DNA of 64,000 nucleotides from Actinomadura oligospora ATCC 43269 (GTDB taxonomy: Bacteria > Actinomycetota > Actinomycetes > Streptosporangiales > Streptosporangiaceae). Below the pieces are notes generated by a model that made no database searches, was not told the origin of the DNA, and saw nothing but the letters and a program-made list of their open reading frames with translations. The stretch lies in the NCBI RefSeq assembly GCF_000518265.1, contig NZ_JADG01000007.1, positions 434,001 through 498,000 on the forward strand, read 5' to 3'. The first letter of the stretch is position 1. Every line of letters starts with the position of its first letter. The position numbers and the translations under genes are program-made. This document shows, piece after piece, positions 14,400 through 23,639 of this stretch.

Positions 14400-16718
14400 A
14401 TGAACATCGGAGACGGTTACCCGCTCGGACAGCTCGCGCGTGCGTTCACCACGGCCGCGCGACACGAGGACCCGGCCACCCGGCGTCGTGCCGAGGAGCG
14501 TGTTCGGGCGTGGACGCGAGTCCTCGAAGGGAAGGCCGACGGGACCCTCAGCATCGGAAGCCGCACTCCGGTGGCCGGGCTCCCGGCATGGGTCACCCTT
14601 GAGGTCGTTCGCGGCGGCTTCGCCACCGGCAGGCCGCTGGCGGACGGTCCGCCGCTCCCCCACGAACTCGCCGTCGCGCCCGACCGAGCGGGTGCCTTCG
14701 CGTACTACCTGACCGACGAGGGCCAATCTGAGCTCAAGGCCATGCTGGACGCCGCGGACTACGAGATCACCGTTCCGGAAGAGGCAGCGCTGCTCACGGT
14801 CGCCTGGCTGTTGCGGGAGGGGGACCGCTCCGCCGCGCTGGACATCGTGGACACGATCGCGCCGTTCGCCGACCGGCTCCGTTTCGTTCCGGCGCGCCGT
14901 CCCGGCAGGCCGGGACGTAACCCGGAACACGTGTTCAGGAGCTCGGCCGGTGAGGTGCGCGCCGCCCTTCTCGCTCGCCGGACGCCTCCCGCGATCGACG
15001 CGATGCACGAAGCGCTGAGCGTGTGGAACCCCTTCGCCGACGGCCTCCTCGCTCACTGGCTGACCACCGTCGTGGACGGTCGTGTCGCCGTCGCCTTCCC
15101 CGAGGACTGGACGGAACAGGCCGCCGAACTGCTGGCCGAGTACCGCGTACTGGCGGTCGAGCACCGGCTGTGTTCCAAGCATCGTCGCCCGAAGGAGAAC
15201 GCGGCGATCCTGCGCACGGCCATGGAAGACCTCGTCGGCGGCCGGACTCTGAAGCGGGGCCTGCTCCAGCATGCCGTCGATTCGATGGTCGCCCGGAGGG
15301 GGCGGCCCGGCTCCCCCGAGCACTCGGCTCTCCGCGAGCGCCAGGCCGCCGACGCCGCCCGTCCGACCCATCGCGCGTTGGCGACGATCGCGGCAGCCCG
15401 CCTGGCCGCCCTTCCCCAAGACGACGGCCTGCCCGACACCAGCGCCTTCATCCATCCGGTGACCCAAGAGGAGCACGTCCGGTCTCAAACGAACAGCCGT
15501 ACCCAAGACCAGCCGGACGCTGGGGTGACCGTTGGGACGGTGATGCCGGACGTGGTGGCGCGGACGGTCGGGCAGGCGTTGAGCGCGCCGGTCGGGACTC
15601 TGGTCGAGCGGCGCGTCGTGCCCTCGGCGGAGGTGCTGGCGGGGCTCGTTCCGCAGCTGGTGGCGTCCACGGTGGCGCTCGACTACGACGACCGGGCCCT
15701 GGCGGCGCTGGTGTCGGCGGGGTACCGGGCGTTCCGGGGTCGGCGTTCGCTGTTGCTGGTGAACCTGGAGCACCAGGTGCGGTTCGAGGAGCTGCCGTGG
15801 GTGCGGGCGATCGCGTCGTGGCGGGGGAGCGGCGGTGACGCGGCCCGCGAGGCGGCGCGGACGACGCTGACCCGGCTCGGCGGGCTCACGCTCGGCGCGT
15901 TCCCGGGGACGATCATCCCGAATCGGCTGGTCACCGAGCTGGCGGCGCTGGCACGGCAGGCAGGCCTGGACGCGCCGTTCGTCGAGGAGCTCGCCGCGGA
16001 CATCTTCATGGGCGCGTTCTCCACGAAGTTCGTGCGGGCGGCTGAGATCGCCGCCGAGCTGCTCGACGGGTCGCTCTACGTCCGGTATTACGGCATCGAC
16101 GCGGCGCACCTCCATGCGCTGCGGGCCGTCGGCGGGGCCTCGACCCAGCAGACGGCGCAGGCCAGGAAGACGCATGTCGGTTTCACCTCCCATCCTGAAG
16201 CGGACGCCGCGAGGGAGTTCGCGGCGTTGTGTTCGGCGCGCGCGGGAACCGGGCACGGCTCGTGGGTGGTCGAGAACGGACGGGTCATCGAGCAGTCCCA
16301 GATCCTGACCACGCACAATCTCGCCGTGCTCGCGGCGAGAGCCGGTGTGACGCCCGAGCCCGGTTGGCCGGAGTCGGCCCGCCGCGCCTTCGCCATGGTG
16401 TGCGACCGGCTCGTCACCGCGCACCGGTCGGCCCTGCCACTGCGCGCCGTGAAGGACGCGGCGTACGCGTGGCGGCAGGCGATGTTCTTCCTGTCGATGG
16501 CCGGTGACGCCGAGGCGCGCGCTTTCGCCGCGTGGGCCCGGGACGAGACCGACCGCCTGTTCGGACCGGTGGCCACCCGCACGTCCGCGCCGACGGCAGG
16601 GCTGGACCGGGTGCTCGCGGGGCTGGACCACGTCCTGGACGGCGGCGGGCTGGACGGGGACGAGACGTACCCGCGCCGCTTCCTGGGATGGTCCGGCCGC
16701 TGGATTCTCGGCCGCTGA
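14400..16718 (+). CDS. large conserved-looking protein of unknown function, tRNA-like leader
   Basis: 772 residues from the ATG at 14400. The frame stays open upstream through the tRNA-like element, but those residues are not protein-like. No known domain, signal peptide or membrane segment is seen. It is a soluble, largely helical protein in two halves joined near residue 370 by a linker (RSQTNSRTQDQPDAG). Conspicuous runs are GSRTPVAGLPAWVTLEVVRGGFATG, KHRRPKENAAILR, and FVEELAADIFMGAFSTKF with YVRYYGID. A run near the end, WVVENGRVIEQSQILTTHN, is also conspicuous. Its job may depend on the tRNA-like element, but no function is assigned. Confidence 0.8.
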   Translation: MNIGDGYPLGQLARAFTTAARHEDPATRRRAEERVRAWTRVLEGKADGTLSIGSRTPVAGLPAWVTLEVVRGGFATGRPLADGPPLPHELAVAPDRAGAFAYYLTDEGQSELKAMLDAADYEITVPEEAALLTVAWLLREGDRSAALDIVDTIAPFADRLRFVPARRPGRPGRNPEHVFRSSAGEVRAALLARRTPPAIDAMHEALSVWNPFADGLLAHWLTTVVDGRVAVAFPEDWTEQAAELLAEYRVLAVEHRLCSKHRRPKENAAILRTAMEDLVGGRTLKRGLLQHAVDSMVARRGRPGSPEHSALRERQAADAARPTHRALATIAAARLAALPQDDGLPDTSAFIHPVTQEEHVRSQTNSRTQDQPDAGVTVGTVMPDVVARTVGQALSAPVGTLVERRVVPSAEVLAGLVPQLVASTVALDYDDRALAALVSAGYRAFRGRRSLLLVNLEHQVRFEELPWVRAIASWRGSGGDAAREAARTTLTRLGGLTLGAFPGTIIPNRLVTELAALARQAGLDAPFVEELAADIFMGAFSTKFVRAAEIAAELLDGSLYVRYYGIDAAHLHALRAVGGASTQQTAQARKTHVGFTSHPEADAAREFAALCSARAGTGHGSWVVENGRVIEQSQILTTHNLAVLAARAGVTPEPGWPESARRAFAMVCDRLVTAHRSALPLRAVKDAAYAWRQAMFFLSMAGDAEARAFAAWARDETDRLFGPVATRTSAPTAGLDRVLAGLDHVLDGGGLDGDETYPRRFLGWSGRWILGR

Positions 16719-17511
16719 CCACTGATCGAAAACTGGGGACGGAACGTTCGCCCCGCTCCCGAGATCCAGTGTTCCCGCAGTGTGCGGCCACGGAAAGCGC
16801 GTCCACAGATTGTGGATAACCCGAAGGTCCGGGTGGCGTCGCCTAAGCGCGGTCACCTCACTTTAGGCGGCGGGACGGCCGGACAACGCGCCGCCCCAGC
16901 GTGTCGCGTGGTGGGGCCTGTGGATGCGGCGCACAGTGTGGTTCACAGGAAGATGATCTGGGGACCCGGCTGGGGATTTCCCGTGGGCAGACGGTTTCCA
17001 CCGGATGCGGCACACTGTGGAGGCCCGTCACCCACAGCCTGTGTACGAGCACGGGACGCCTCGTCCGCGAGGACGCTCAAGCACTGGTCAGAACGTTATC
17101 CACCAGGTGGATAAGCGGATGTCCACTTGTGGGCGGCCTGGGGACACGAAGTGGATAGCGGACGTCCATCGCTCCCCACAGGTTGTGCACCGAAGTTATC
17201 CACAGGCTGTGGAAGATGGGGATCCGTGCGAGCGTCGCCCACAGCTCGTCCCCACCGTTGTCCAGAGGTGTCGCCCGACGCGCGAACCCTTGGCCAGCTG
17301 GGGATTCACGTGTGGATGACGGCCTGGAAAGCCCCGGCTCAATCAGGCAAGAAACGGCGCAAACCGCCCTTTCAGGGCTGTGGATGAAGGTCCTCCGCTG
17401 CCCAGCCCAAGGGGCGGCAGGCGCCTCACCCGATTACGGACGTTCCGTCCGTCGCCTTCGCGCAGGCACACGGTTCGCTGATAGCGATCACGTCCGCGCC
17501 CGAGCCCGGCA
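16719..17511. other. 790 bp gene-free region with many DnaA-box-like sites
   Basis: No frame here looks coding. It contains perfect TTATCCACA/TGTGGATAA boxes at 16811-16819 and 17196-17204. One-mismatch forms lie at 17096 (TTATCCACC), 17106 (GGTGGATAA), 17258 (TTGTCCAGA), 17311 and 17379 (both TGTGGATGA). Weaker ones lie at 16799, 16919 and 17119. An inverted repeat CGCCTAA/TTAGGCG lies at 16840-16869. dnaA and dnaN are not adjacent. Confidence 0.6.
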
Positions 17512-17727
17512 TCACAGCCCGGCGCGCCACAGGAGAAGGATCATCGAGGAGAGGACGAGGCCGACGATGCCCAGCGGCCTCTCGCCCAAGGTGATCAGGA
17601 CGGTGCAGCCGGCGGCCATGGTTCCCGCGATCACCAGCGGTCCACGCAGGCCCGATGGTTCCGGACGATCCGTCGCCCCGCCCCCCAGCTCCTGCTCCCA
17701 GAGACCGAAGTCGTCCTCTGCGCCCAT
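17512..17727 (-). CDS. small two-helix membrane protein
   Basis: 71 residues. A hydrophilic N-terminus (MGAEDDFGLWEQELGGG, to about residue 26) precedes two hydrophobic helices, PLVIAGTMAAGCTVLITLG and PLGIVGLVLSSMILLLW. The ATG at 17727 has AGGAGA six to seven bases upstream, which supports it as a real gene. No function is recognised. Confidence 0.65.
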   Translation of the reverse strand: MGAEDDFGLWEQELGGGATDRPEPSGLRGPLVIAGTMAAGCTVLITLGERPLGIVGLVLSSMILLLWRAGL

Positions 17728-17959
17728 CGGGACTCTCCTGACGTCGATGCCCCGGATTATCCGGCCGATCGGCGTTCAAATCGAGATGGCGTGGCGGCCA
17801 CAGGCCCCGCACCGTCGTTGGACGGCACGTCCGATAACGGCACAGGGGGTGCGGATCGCTCGGCCCGGGTTGCTAGGCTGCGGAGAACCTGGGGGAAGAG
17901 TCTCCTGACACCCATGTCCCTCGGGTTGGCTTCATAGTCGAGGTGAAGGGGTCCCCACC

Positions 17960-18079
17960 GTGAAGAAGCTTCTCGTTCTGGCCGTTGTGGCTCTCGGCGG
18001 GTTCGTCGTGTGGCGTCGTCTGCAGCAGGACCGGGCGGAGCTGGACCTGTGGACCGAGGCCACGTCCACCGACAGCTGA
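17960..18079 (+). CDS. DLW-39 family small protein
   Basis: Exactly 39 residues, GTG start. It has one N-terminal hydrophobic segment (KKLLVLAVVALGGFVVW), a basic turn RRLQQDRAE and the diagnostic LDLW motif, then a polar tail. The DLW-39 family of actinobacteria is named for this length and motif and usually sits beside tRNA-Ala near gyrA. Here tRNA-Ala follows 183 bp downstream. Function unknown, probably membrane-associated. Confidence 0.85.
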   Translation: MKKLLVLAVVALGGFVVWRRLQQDRAELDLWTEATSTDS

Positions 18080-18262
18080 ACCGGTATCCGCCGTGCATGG
18101 CCCCGGCGTGACCGGGACGGACCACCGTTCCGATCCCGCCGGGCCCAGGCGGCGCACGACCGCGTCCGCGTCCATGGTCACGACCGCGTCCATGGCCGCG
18201 CACGCCGCAGCGATATCCGGGCGCGTGCGATGCCCATCCCCCGGTAAGCTTTGACCCGCCGA

Positions 18263-18335
18263 GGGGCCTTAGCTCAGTTGGTAGAGCACCGGCTTTGCAA
18301 GCCGGGTGTCAGGGGTTCGAATCCCCTAGGCTCCA
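18263..18335 (+). tRNA. tRNA-Ala(TGC)
   Basis: 73 nt canonical cloverleaf. The acceptor is GGGGCCT/AGGCTCC with one G-T pair. The D arm is GCTC/GAGC, the anticodon stem CCGGC/GCCGG with loop TTTGCAA (anticodon TGC), and the T arm AGGGG/CCCCT with loop TTCGAAT. The discriminator is A, and CCA is not encoded. Confidence 0.97.
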
Positions 18336-18342
18336 CCTGCGA

Positions 18343-18377
18343 GAACACCCCCGTCCGACCATCGGGCGGGGGTGTTC
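18343..18377 (+). terminator. hairpin terminator after tRNA-Ala
   Basis: GAACACCCCCG (18343-18353) pairs perfectly with CGGGGGTGTTC (18367-18377) across a 13-base loop, eight bases after the tRNA 3' end. Confidence 0.85.
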
Positions 18378-19339
18378 GTGCGTTCGGCGTGCTATCAGGC
18401 CGTCAGGAACAGCCCACCGGCCGGGCTTCGGTGTCCGGTCGGCTCCGACTCGGACAGCAGCCTCGATCTGGACGCGACAAAGTGACAGGAACTGGCCTGC
18501 GGCGCTGCGCCTGGCAAAGGCTTGATCACTCGGACCGCGCCTGCTTGTTCACTCATCACGTCTTCCGTGCTTTTGCCTGTACTGGTCGGTCGATAATGCT
18601 GAACTATCGCGGATGTGTGGAGCGTTGGCTCACGCGGGGCAAGGGCGCGAAATAGTGGACGGCCGGGAACTTTATTTGGGTGACGTTCGTGTGGATCTGT
18701 TGGGATGTTGCCTCGCGTTGGATGCCGCGCTGTTCGGTGAATCCTCTGGCGATCTCTGAGTGGAGTGCGCGTCGTCATGACGTGTTCGCTGCCGTGTGCA
18801 TTGGCGATTCGCGATGGCGGCAGCCTCAGGGGTCTTTCTGACCCCCTGGACGCTGGCCGCATATGTCGTGGCGGATCTGGGTGGCGGCATGGCTGTATGC
18901 CTCCTGGTGGTGGATGGACCACGAGATTCGTGGTCGGGAGGTGGACGCTTTAACCCGTACAAGAGCCCGTTCGCAAGGGGAATCGGTGGACGCGGGACAG
19001 GTGTCGCGGTCACGGGACACGTCCGGCGCGGGCGGCTCCGAGGCGCGTCCGACGGTTAACACGGCCGATGTGTTCGGCGGCGGTGGTGACGTGTCTTGCC
19101 TGGCAGGAGCGGTGGACGGACAACACGGACAGTCCGGTTGATGCATCAGTGTGCCGTTTGTCCGGTCAAGGCGTAAGCGTCCCGTTTGGGCATCAATCCG
19201 CCTGTAAGGCGGCGCGTGCGGGTGTACGAGGAAGCGTCGAACAGGCTGACAACACCGACGTATTGCGGACACGTGATCGTCCCCGGAAGTGTTGGTCCCA
19301 CCTCGAGCACGCCCCCCGCTGCAGACCAGGAGATTTTCG
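18378..19339. other. 960 bp gap with no supported gene
   Basis: This stretch is less GC-rich than its surroundings and no frame gives a credible protein on either strand. It leads into a secreted cell-wall enzyme, so a long leader or regulatory RNA is possible. I could not recognise a c-di-AMP (ydaO-type) riboswitch, which often precedes such genes in actinomycetes. Confidence 0.5.
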
Positions 19340-20218
19340 ATGAAGCTGCCTAAGTACGCCGCTGCCGCCACGGCGGCCGTCGTGCTCACCTCGATCGCCG
19401 GCGTGACCGCGGTTTCGGCGGCGCAGGGGGACAACAGCCACAAGGCGGCCCCGTCGTCCGATGCGTCCGCGCTTCCGAGCGTGAACATGGAGGCCCTTGT
19501 CAAGGCCGCGCAGATCGACCCGCGCCGCCCTGACAACAAGCTGACCCCTGGTGCCAAGGCCAGTGTGCTTCTCGTCGAGAAGGCGCTCGCGGACAGGAAG
19601 CTGCTCGACAAGAAGTGGGTGGACGGCTACTTCGGCACCACGACGACCGCCGCCTACACCAAGTTCCAGAAGTCCCTCGGTTACAAGGGGATCAGCGCCA
19701 ACGGGCTGCCGGGCAAGTCCTCGCTCGCCAAGCTCGGCGCCGGGCGGTTCACCGTCAACCACGTCATCGTGCCGGGCCCGAAGGTGAAGTTCGGGACCAA
19801 GTACTACGTCAACACCCGCACGCAGAAGATGCTGCTCCAGGCGCAGAAGCTGCTGCACCGCAAGCTCGTCCTGGACCAGGGCTCCTACAACCCGGGCGGC
19901 GACCCCACGTCCGTCGGCACGCACGACGGCGGCGGCGTCGTCGACATCAACGTCAAGGGGATGAACGCCGCCACCCGCACCAAGGTGGCCAAGGCCATGC
20001 GCCAGGTCGGCTTCGCCGCCTGGGTCCGCAACCCCAACCAGGGTGACTGGCCGTGGCACATCCACGCGACGGCCATCAACGACACCGACCTGTCCGTGCA
20101 GGCCCAGCACCAGATCGGTGACTACTACCTCGGCCAGAACGGTCTCGCCAACCGTGGCAAGGACGACGGTCCGAAGGTGACCATCCGCACCTGGGAGGAA
20201 TACCTGCGGGTCCGCTGA
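19340..20218 (+). CDS. secreted peptidoglycan-binding M15-type peptidase
   Basis: 292 residues from the ATG at 19340, with AGGAGA eight bases upstream. A signal peptide occupies about residues 1-28 (AAAATAAVVLTSIAGVTAVSAA). A peptidoglycan-binding-1-like repeat at about 60-125 includes DGYFGTTTTAAYTKFQKSLG. The C-terminal domain has GTHDGGGVVDIN (H and D of an HxxGxxxD zinc site) and WPWHIHATA (third zinc ligand), as in VanY/M15 D,D-peptidases. It is expected to trim stem peptides in the wall. It is first of three secreted wall enzymes transcribed together. Confidence 0.87.
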   Translation: MKLPKYAAAATAAVVLTSIAGVTAVSAAQGDNSHKAAPSSDASALPSVNMEALVKAAQIDPRRPDNKLTPGAKASVLLVEKALADRKLLDKKWVDGYFGTTTTAAYTKFQKSLGYKGISANGLPGKSSLAKLGAGRFTVNHVIVPGPKVKFGTKYYVNTRTQKMLLQAQKLLHRKLVLDQGSYNPGGDPTSVGTHDGGGVVDINVKGMNAATRTKVAKAMRQVGFAAWVRNPNQGDWPWHIHATAINDTDLSVQAQHQIGDYYLGQNGLANRGKDDGPKVTIRTWEEYLRVR

Positions 20219-20295
20219 TCACGGCGAACATCGCAGGATTCCCCTGACCCGTCCTCAAACCCCAGCCCCCGCCAGAAATCAAGGAGAAACAGCAC

Positions 20296-21195
20296 ATGAA
20301 AATGGCCACCAAGATCCTCACGACGGCGACTGCGGCAGCCGCCATCGGTGGTGCGGTCATCGCCACCACTGCTTCTTCCGCTGACGCGGCGGGCCGGAAC
20401 GGCAAGTGTGATACCGGCGAGTTCTGCCTCTATTACAACAGCAACCAGAAGGGCTCGCTGTCGGACTTCACCGGGTCGGTGAGGGACTACGGCGCGAAGC
20501 AGCCGGGTTGCTACGACTTCAAGAGCGCCGGCGCCGGCAAGGGCAAGTGCGTCAAGAACGCGACCGCGTCCGTGTGGAACCGCAGCAGCAAGACCGTGCG
20601 GATCTACTTCAACAGCAACTACGGCGGCCGCTACCAGGACTTCAAGGCCGGGGCGAAGGGCAACCTGAACTCCTCCCTGAAGAACCAGAACGCCTCGCAC
20701 GAGTTCTCGCCGTCCAAGCGCGTGAACCTGTCGTACGCGCTGTACAAGACCGGCGGCGGCTACATCTCCTGCGGCTTCGACAAGTACACCAGCACCACCG
20801 GCCGCCACGAGGGCACCGACATCACCCGCCGCGTCGGCTCCAAGATCTACGCCCTGGTCTCGGGCAAGGTCACCTACGTCCACCAGGGCCGCAACGGCCG
20901 GTCCAGCAGCAGCAACCTGTCCACGATCGCCATCTACAACGCCTCGGCGAAGAAGACGGTCATCTACCTGCACTCCGCGCCGTCCTCGTCCCTGCGCGTG
21001 GGCCAGAACATCGCGAAGGGCCAGTACCTCGGAACCGAGGCGTGGCACGGCGTGTCCTCGGCCGGTGGCGCGCACACCCACGTCGAGATGCGTCCCGGCT
21101 ACCAGACGCACGCCTCCATCAGCGTCGGCGACCCGCACCTGGACAACCCGGCGCCGTACTCCTTCTGGGCCTCCCAGGGCTACAACTACCGCTGA
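20296..21195 (+). CDS. secreted I36/crystallin-like domain fused to M23 metallopeptidase
   Basis: 299 residues; ATG at 20296 with AAGGAG upstream. A signal peptide (to about ADA, residue 31) is followed by an I36-type peptidase-inhibitor/beta-gamma-crystallin module (residues 32-142) with CDTGEFCLYYNSN and VRIYFNSNYGGRYQDF. The C-terminal M23 domain has GRHEGTDI (zinc His and Asp) and GGAHTHVEM (HxH), so the endopeptidase site is intact. It probably cleaves peptidoglycan cross-bridges. The crystallin-like module is nearly identical to that of the next gene. Confidence 0.9.
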   Translation: MKMATKILTTATAAAAIGGAVIATTASSADAAGRNGKCDTGEFCLYYNSNQKGSLSDFTGSVRDYGAKQPGCYDFKSAGAGKGKCVKNATASVWNRSSKTVRIYFNSNYGGRYQDFKAGAKGNLNSSLKNQNASHEFSPSKRVNLSYALYKTGGGYISCGFDKYTSTTGRHEGTDITRRVGSKIYALVSGKVTYVHQGRNGRSSSSNLSTIAIYNASAKKTVIYLHSAPSSSLRVGQNIAKGQYLGTEAWHGVSSAGGAHTHVEMRPGYQTHASISVGDPHLDNPAPYSFWASQGYNYR

Positions 21196-21229
21196 TCACC
21201 GGGACCGCTGACCGAAGGGAGAGATGATC

Positions 21230-22177
21230 GTGTCGAAACGGAAGATGGTCGCGCGGGCCACTGCGGTGACCGCGGCGATGACGCTCGGTAGCGCGGCTCT
21301 GGTGGCGGGCACGACCGGTGTCGCCGACGCCGCCGGACGCAACGGCAAGTGTGACACCGGCGAGTTCTGCCTGTACTTCAACAGCAACCAGAAGGGCTCG
21401 CTGTCGGACTTCACCTCGTCGGTGAAGGACTACGGCGCGAAGCAGCCGGGTTGCTACGACTTCAAGAGCGCCGGCGCCGGCAAGGGCGTGTGCGTCAAGA
21501 ACCACACCGCCTCGGTGTGGAACCGCAGCAGCAAGACCGTGCGGGTCTACTTCAACAGCAACTACGGCGGCCGTTACCAGGACTTCAAGGCCGGGGCGAA
21601 GGGCAACCTGAACTCCGGGCTGAAGAACCAGAACGCCTCGCACCAGTTCAGCCCGTCCAACAAGCCCGCGCCCACCGGGTGCAAGACCGACGGCACCAAC
21701 ACCAAGGAACCGTCGACGATCCTCGTGTACCGCACGGGCAAGCACAAGGTCGAGCGGGTCAACTTCAAGTACTACGTGAAGAACGTCCTGCCCAAGGAGT
21801 GGATGCCGAGCTGGAAGGCCGAGTCGCTCAAGGCCGGGGCCATGGCCGTCAAGAGCTACGCCTGGTGGTGGGCGCTGCACTCGACGCGCAAGATCAACGG
21901 CCAGTGCTTCGACGTCTACGACAACACCAACAGCCAGGTGTACGTTCCGGGCTCGGCCACGGCGCGCACCAACTCCGCGGTGGACGCGACGTGGGGTCAC
22001 CGGATGACCCGCAGCGGCAAGATCTTCATGGCGCAGTACTGCTCCACCACGACCGCGTGCGGCGCGTGGCGCGACGGTGAGTGGATGTCGCAGTACGGCT
22101 CGCGTGACAAGGCCAACGCGGGCTGGAGCTACACCCGCATTCTCAAGGCTTACTACCGCGGGATCGCCATCTCCTAG
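21230..22177 (+). CDS. secreted I36/crystallin-like domain fused to SpoIID/LytB domain
   Basis: 315 residues from the GTG at 21230, eight bases after AGGGAG. The ATG at 21224 leaves only two bases. A signal peptide ends near VADA. The I36-type module (about residues 35-145) differs from its neighbour's at about eight positions. The C-terminal SpoIID-like domain has YYVKNVLPKEWMPSWKAESL (expected catalytic Glu), AGAMAVKSYAWW and MSQYGSRDKANAGWSY. SpoIID proteins are lytic transglycosylases acting on denuded glycan, so the same module is mounted on two different wall hydrolases. Confidence 0.88.
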   Translation: MSKRKMVARATAVTAAMTLGSAALVAGTTGVADAAGRNGKCDTGEFCLYFNSNQKGSLSDFTSSVKDYGAKQPGCYDFKSAGAGKGVCVKNHTASVWNRSSKTVRVYFNSNYGGRYQDFKAGAKGNLNSGLKNQNASHQFSPSNKPAPTGCKTDGTNTKEPSTILVYRTGKHKVERVNFKYYVKNVLPKEWMPSWKAESLKAGAMAVKSYAWWWALHSTRKINGQCFDVYDNTNSQVYVPGSATARTNSAVDATWGHRMTRSGKIFMAQYCSTTTACGAWRDGEWMSQYGSRDKANAGWSYTRILKAYYRGIAIS

Positions 22178-22301
22178 CCGGTAAAGCCTGTGACCTCTGG
22201 TTCCCCGTCGTGCTCCCACGACGGGGAGCCATTGGTCTGTGGACCGTCCGTGCCGCCGACCGTCCGCACCGTGGGGCCGTTCGTGTCGCCGGTCGTGTGG
22301 G

Positions 22302-23639
22302 TTACGAGTCGCGGACGATGAGCTGGAAGTTGACCGGACGGTTTCCGGAGAAGGCGACGCGTCCGGCGGAGTCCAGCATCTTGAAGCGCGCGATGCAGAA
22401 GCCCGGCTTCTTCGGCGTGGTGATCTCGACCCGGATGTCCACCTTGTCGCCGGGACGCGTGGTGTTGATGGGCACGCGGTTCTTGGTCCGGCAGTCGTCC
22501 GGCTTCTGCGGGAGGCCGAGTCGGCGCAGCGAATATCCACGCCAGTACAGTGCCCCGGTGTTCCGGATCCGCCAGATCTTGACGACGGTCTGGTTGGTGC
22601 CGACCTGCGTGCAGTCGCGCAGTGTGATGTCGTCGACGAACGCGGCCGCGTCGCCCTTGTGCAGCGGAGGGGCCCACGCCGGCTGGCTCGGTTTCACCGG
22701 GCAACCGGCTGCGGCGGCTGCCGCGGACGGACTGCCGGACGGGTTGGTCGCCTGCTCGCGGGGTTTGGAGTCGCCGTGGGTGGCGTTCAGCGCGTACGCG
22801 ACCGATCCCACACCGGCCGCCACGATCGCGGCCGCGGCCAGGTAGGTCACCCGGGTCTTCCTCTTGCCGTTGCCGCGTGTGGCGGGCGGCAACGGCGTGG
22901 CCCGCTGGACGTCGCCACCGAGACCGACGGGCAGATGCGGCGGCGGATCGTGCAAGGGGGCAACGGCCGTCGCGGGGACGCCGGGCGGCTGCGCGGGCAC
23001 AGGCGCCGAAGCCGTGGCCTGGCCCGATGGCTGCGGCAGTGAAGGAACGGACGCCGTGGCCTCGCCGGGTGCGTTCGCTGGCGCGGGCGGCTGCGCCGAG
23101 GTCTCGCCGGGCGGCAAGGGCGGTGCGGTCATGGACGCCGAGGTCTCGTTGACCGCCTGGTGCGGCTGCGATCCGACGGCTACGTGGATGGATGGACGCT
23201 CCGCGGCGCCTGCGGAGGAAGCCGTGGCCTCACCGGACGGACGGACCGTCGCGGCGCTCGCCTGGCTCGAGGCACCCGCGACGTCCGGCTGACCTGCGAC
23301 GTTCGGCTGGCCTGCGGTGCTCGGCTGGCCTATGCCGCTTGGTTGACCTGCGGCGCTTGGCTGGCCTGCGGCGTTCGGGCCCTTGACCGTGAGGTTCGCC
23401 TGTTCCCAGCGTTCGCGGTACGCCTCGGGGTCGCCGCCGCACGCCTTGACGAACTCGGCGGTGGTTCCCCAACTCGGGAGTCGGTTCCCCTTGGTGGCCT
23501 CGTGCAGTGTCGTGTGTGAGATTGCACCTGATCGTCCGGACATCTCCCGGAATGACGGGTTGCCGACCGAGTTTCGGAGTTCTCGCAGGATCTCCGCGAA
23601 GCCCTCGATCGCCTCCGCTCGTGCACGCCTCTCGTCCAC
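22302..23639 (-). CDS. membrane-anchored XRE-family HTH protein with C-terminal Ig-like (NBR1-type) domain
   Basis: 445 residues, GTG start. The N-terminal XRE-like helix-turn-helix (about residues 10-78) includes ISHTTLHEATKGNRLPSWGTTAEFVKACGGD. A long Pro/Ala/Gly/Ser linker (85-265) starts with AGQPS-type repeats. One membrane helix follows (about 268-290, VTYLAAAAIVAAGVGSVAYAL). The extracellular domain has VVKIWRIRNTGALYWRGY and DIRVEITTPKKPGF, the pattern of NBR1/Ig-like domains. A cytoplasmic DNA-binding head with an external sensor fits transmembrane signalling, which is inference. Confidence 0.8.
   Translation of the reverse strand: MDERRARAEAIEGFAEILRELRNSVGNPSFREMSGRSGAISHTTLHEATKGNRLPSWGTTAEFVKACGGDPEAYRERWEQANLTVKGPNAAGQPSAAGQPSGIGQPSTAGQPNVAGQPDVAGASSQASAATVRPSGEATASSAGAAERPSIHVAVGSQPHQAVNETSASMTAPPLPPGETSAQPPAPANAPGEATASVPSLPQPSGQATASAPVPAQPPGVPATAVAPLHDPPPHLPVGLGGDVQRATPLPPATRGNGKRKTRVTYLAAAAIVAAGVGSVAYALNATHGDSKPREQATNPSGSPSAAAAAAGCPVKPSQPAWAPPLHKGDAAAFVDDITLRDCTQVGTNQTVVKIWRIRNTGALYWRGYSLRRLGLPQKPDDCRTKNRVPINTTRPGDKVDIRVEITTPKKPGFCIARFKMLDSAGRVAFSGNRPVNFQLIVRDS

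Noticed and set aside
14145..16856. 903-codon open frame on the minus strand opposite the large unknown gene
   Set aside because: It is the antisense shadow of the plus-strand gene, rich in Arg/Gly/Pro, with no ribosome site.
16797..17390. Chromosomal replication origin oriC
   Set aside because: DnaA-box-like sites are present, but dnaA and dnaN, which flank oriC in actinomycetes, are absent. Kept as a finding only.
18378..19339. c-di-AMP (ydaO) riboswitch before the wall hydrolases
   Set aside because: Searched by eye for the conserved core sequences of this class and did not find them.
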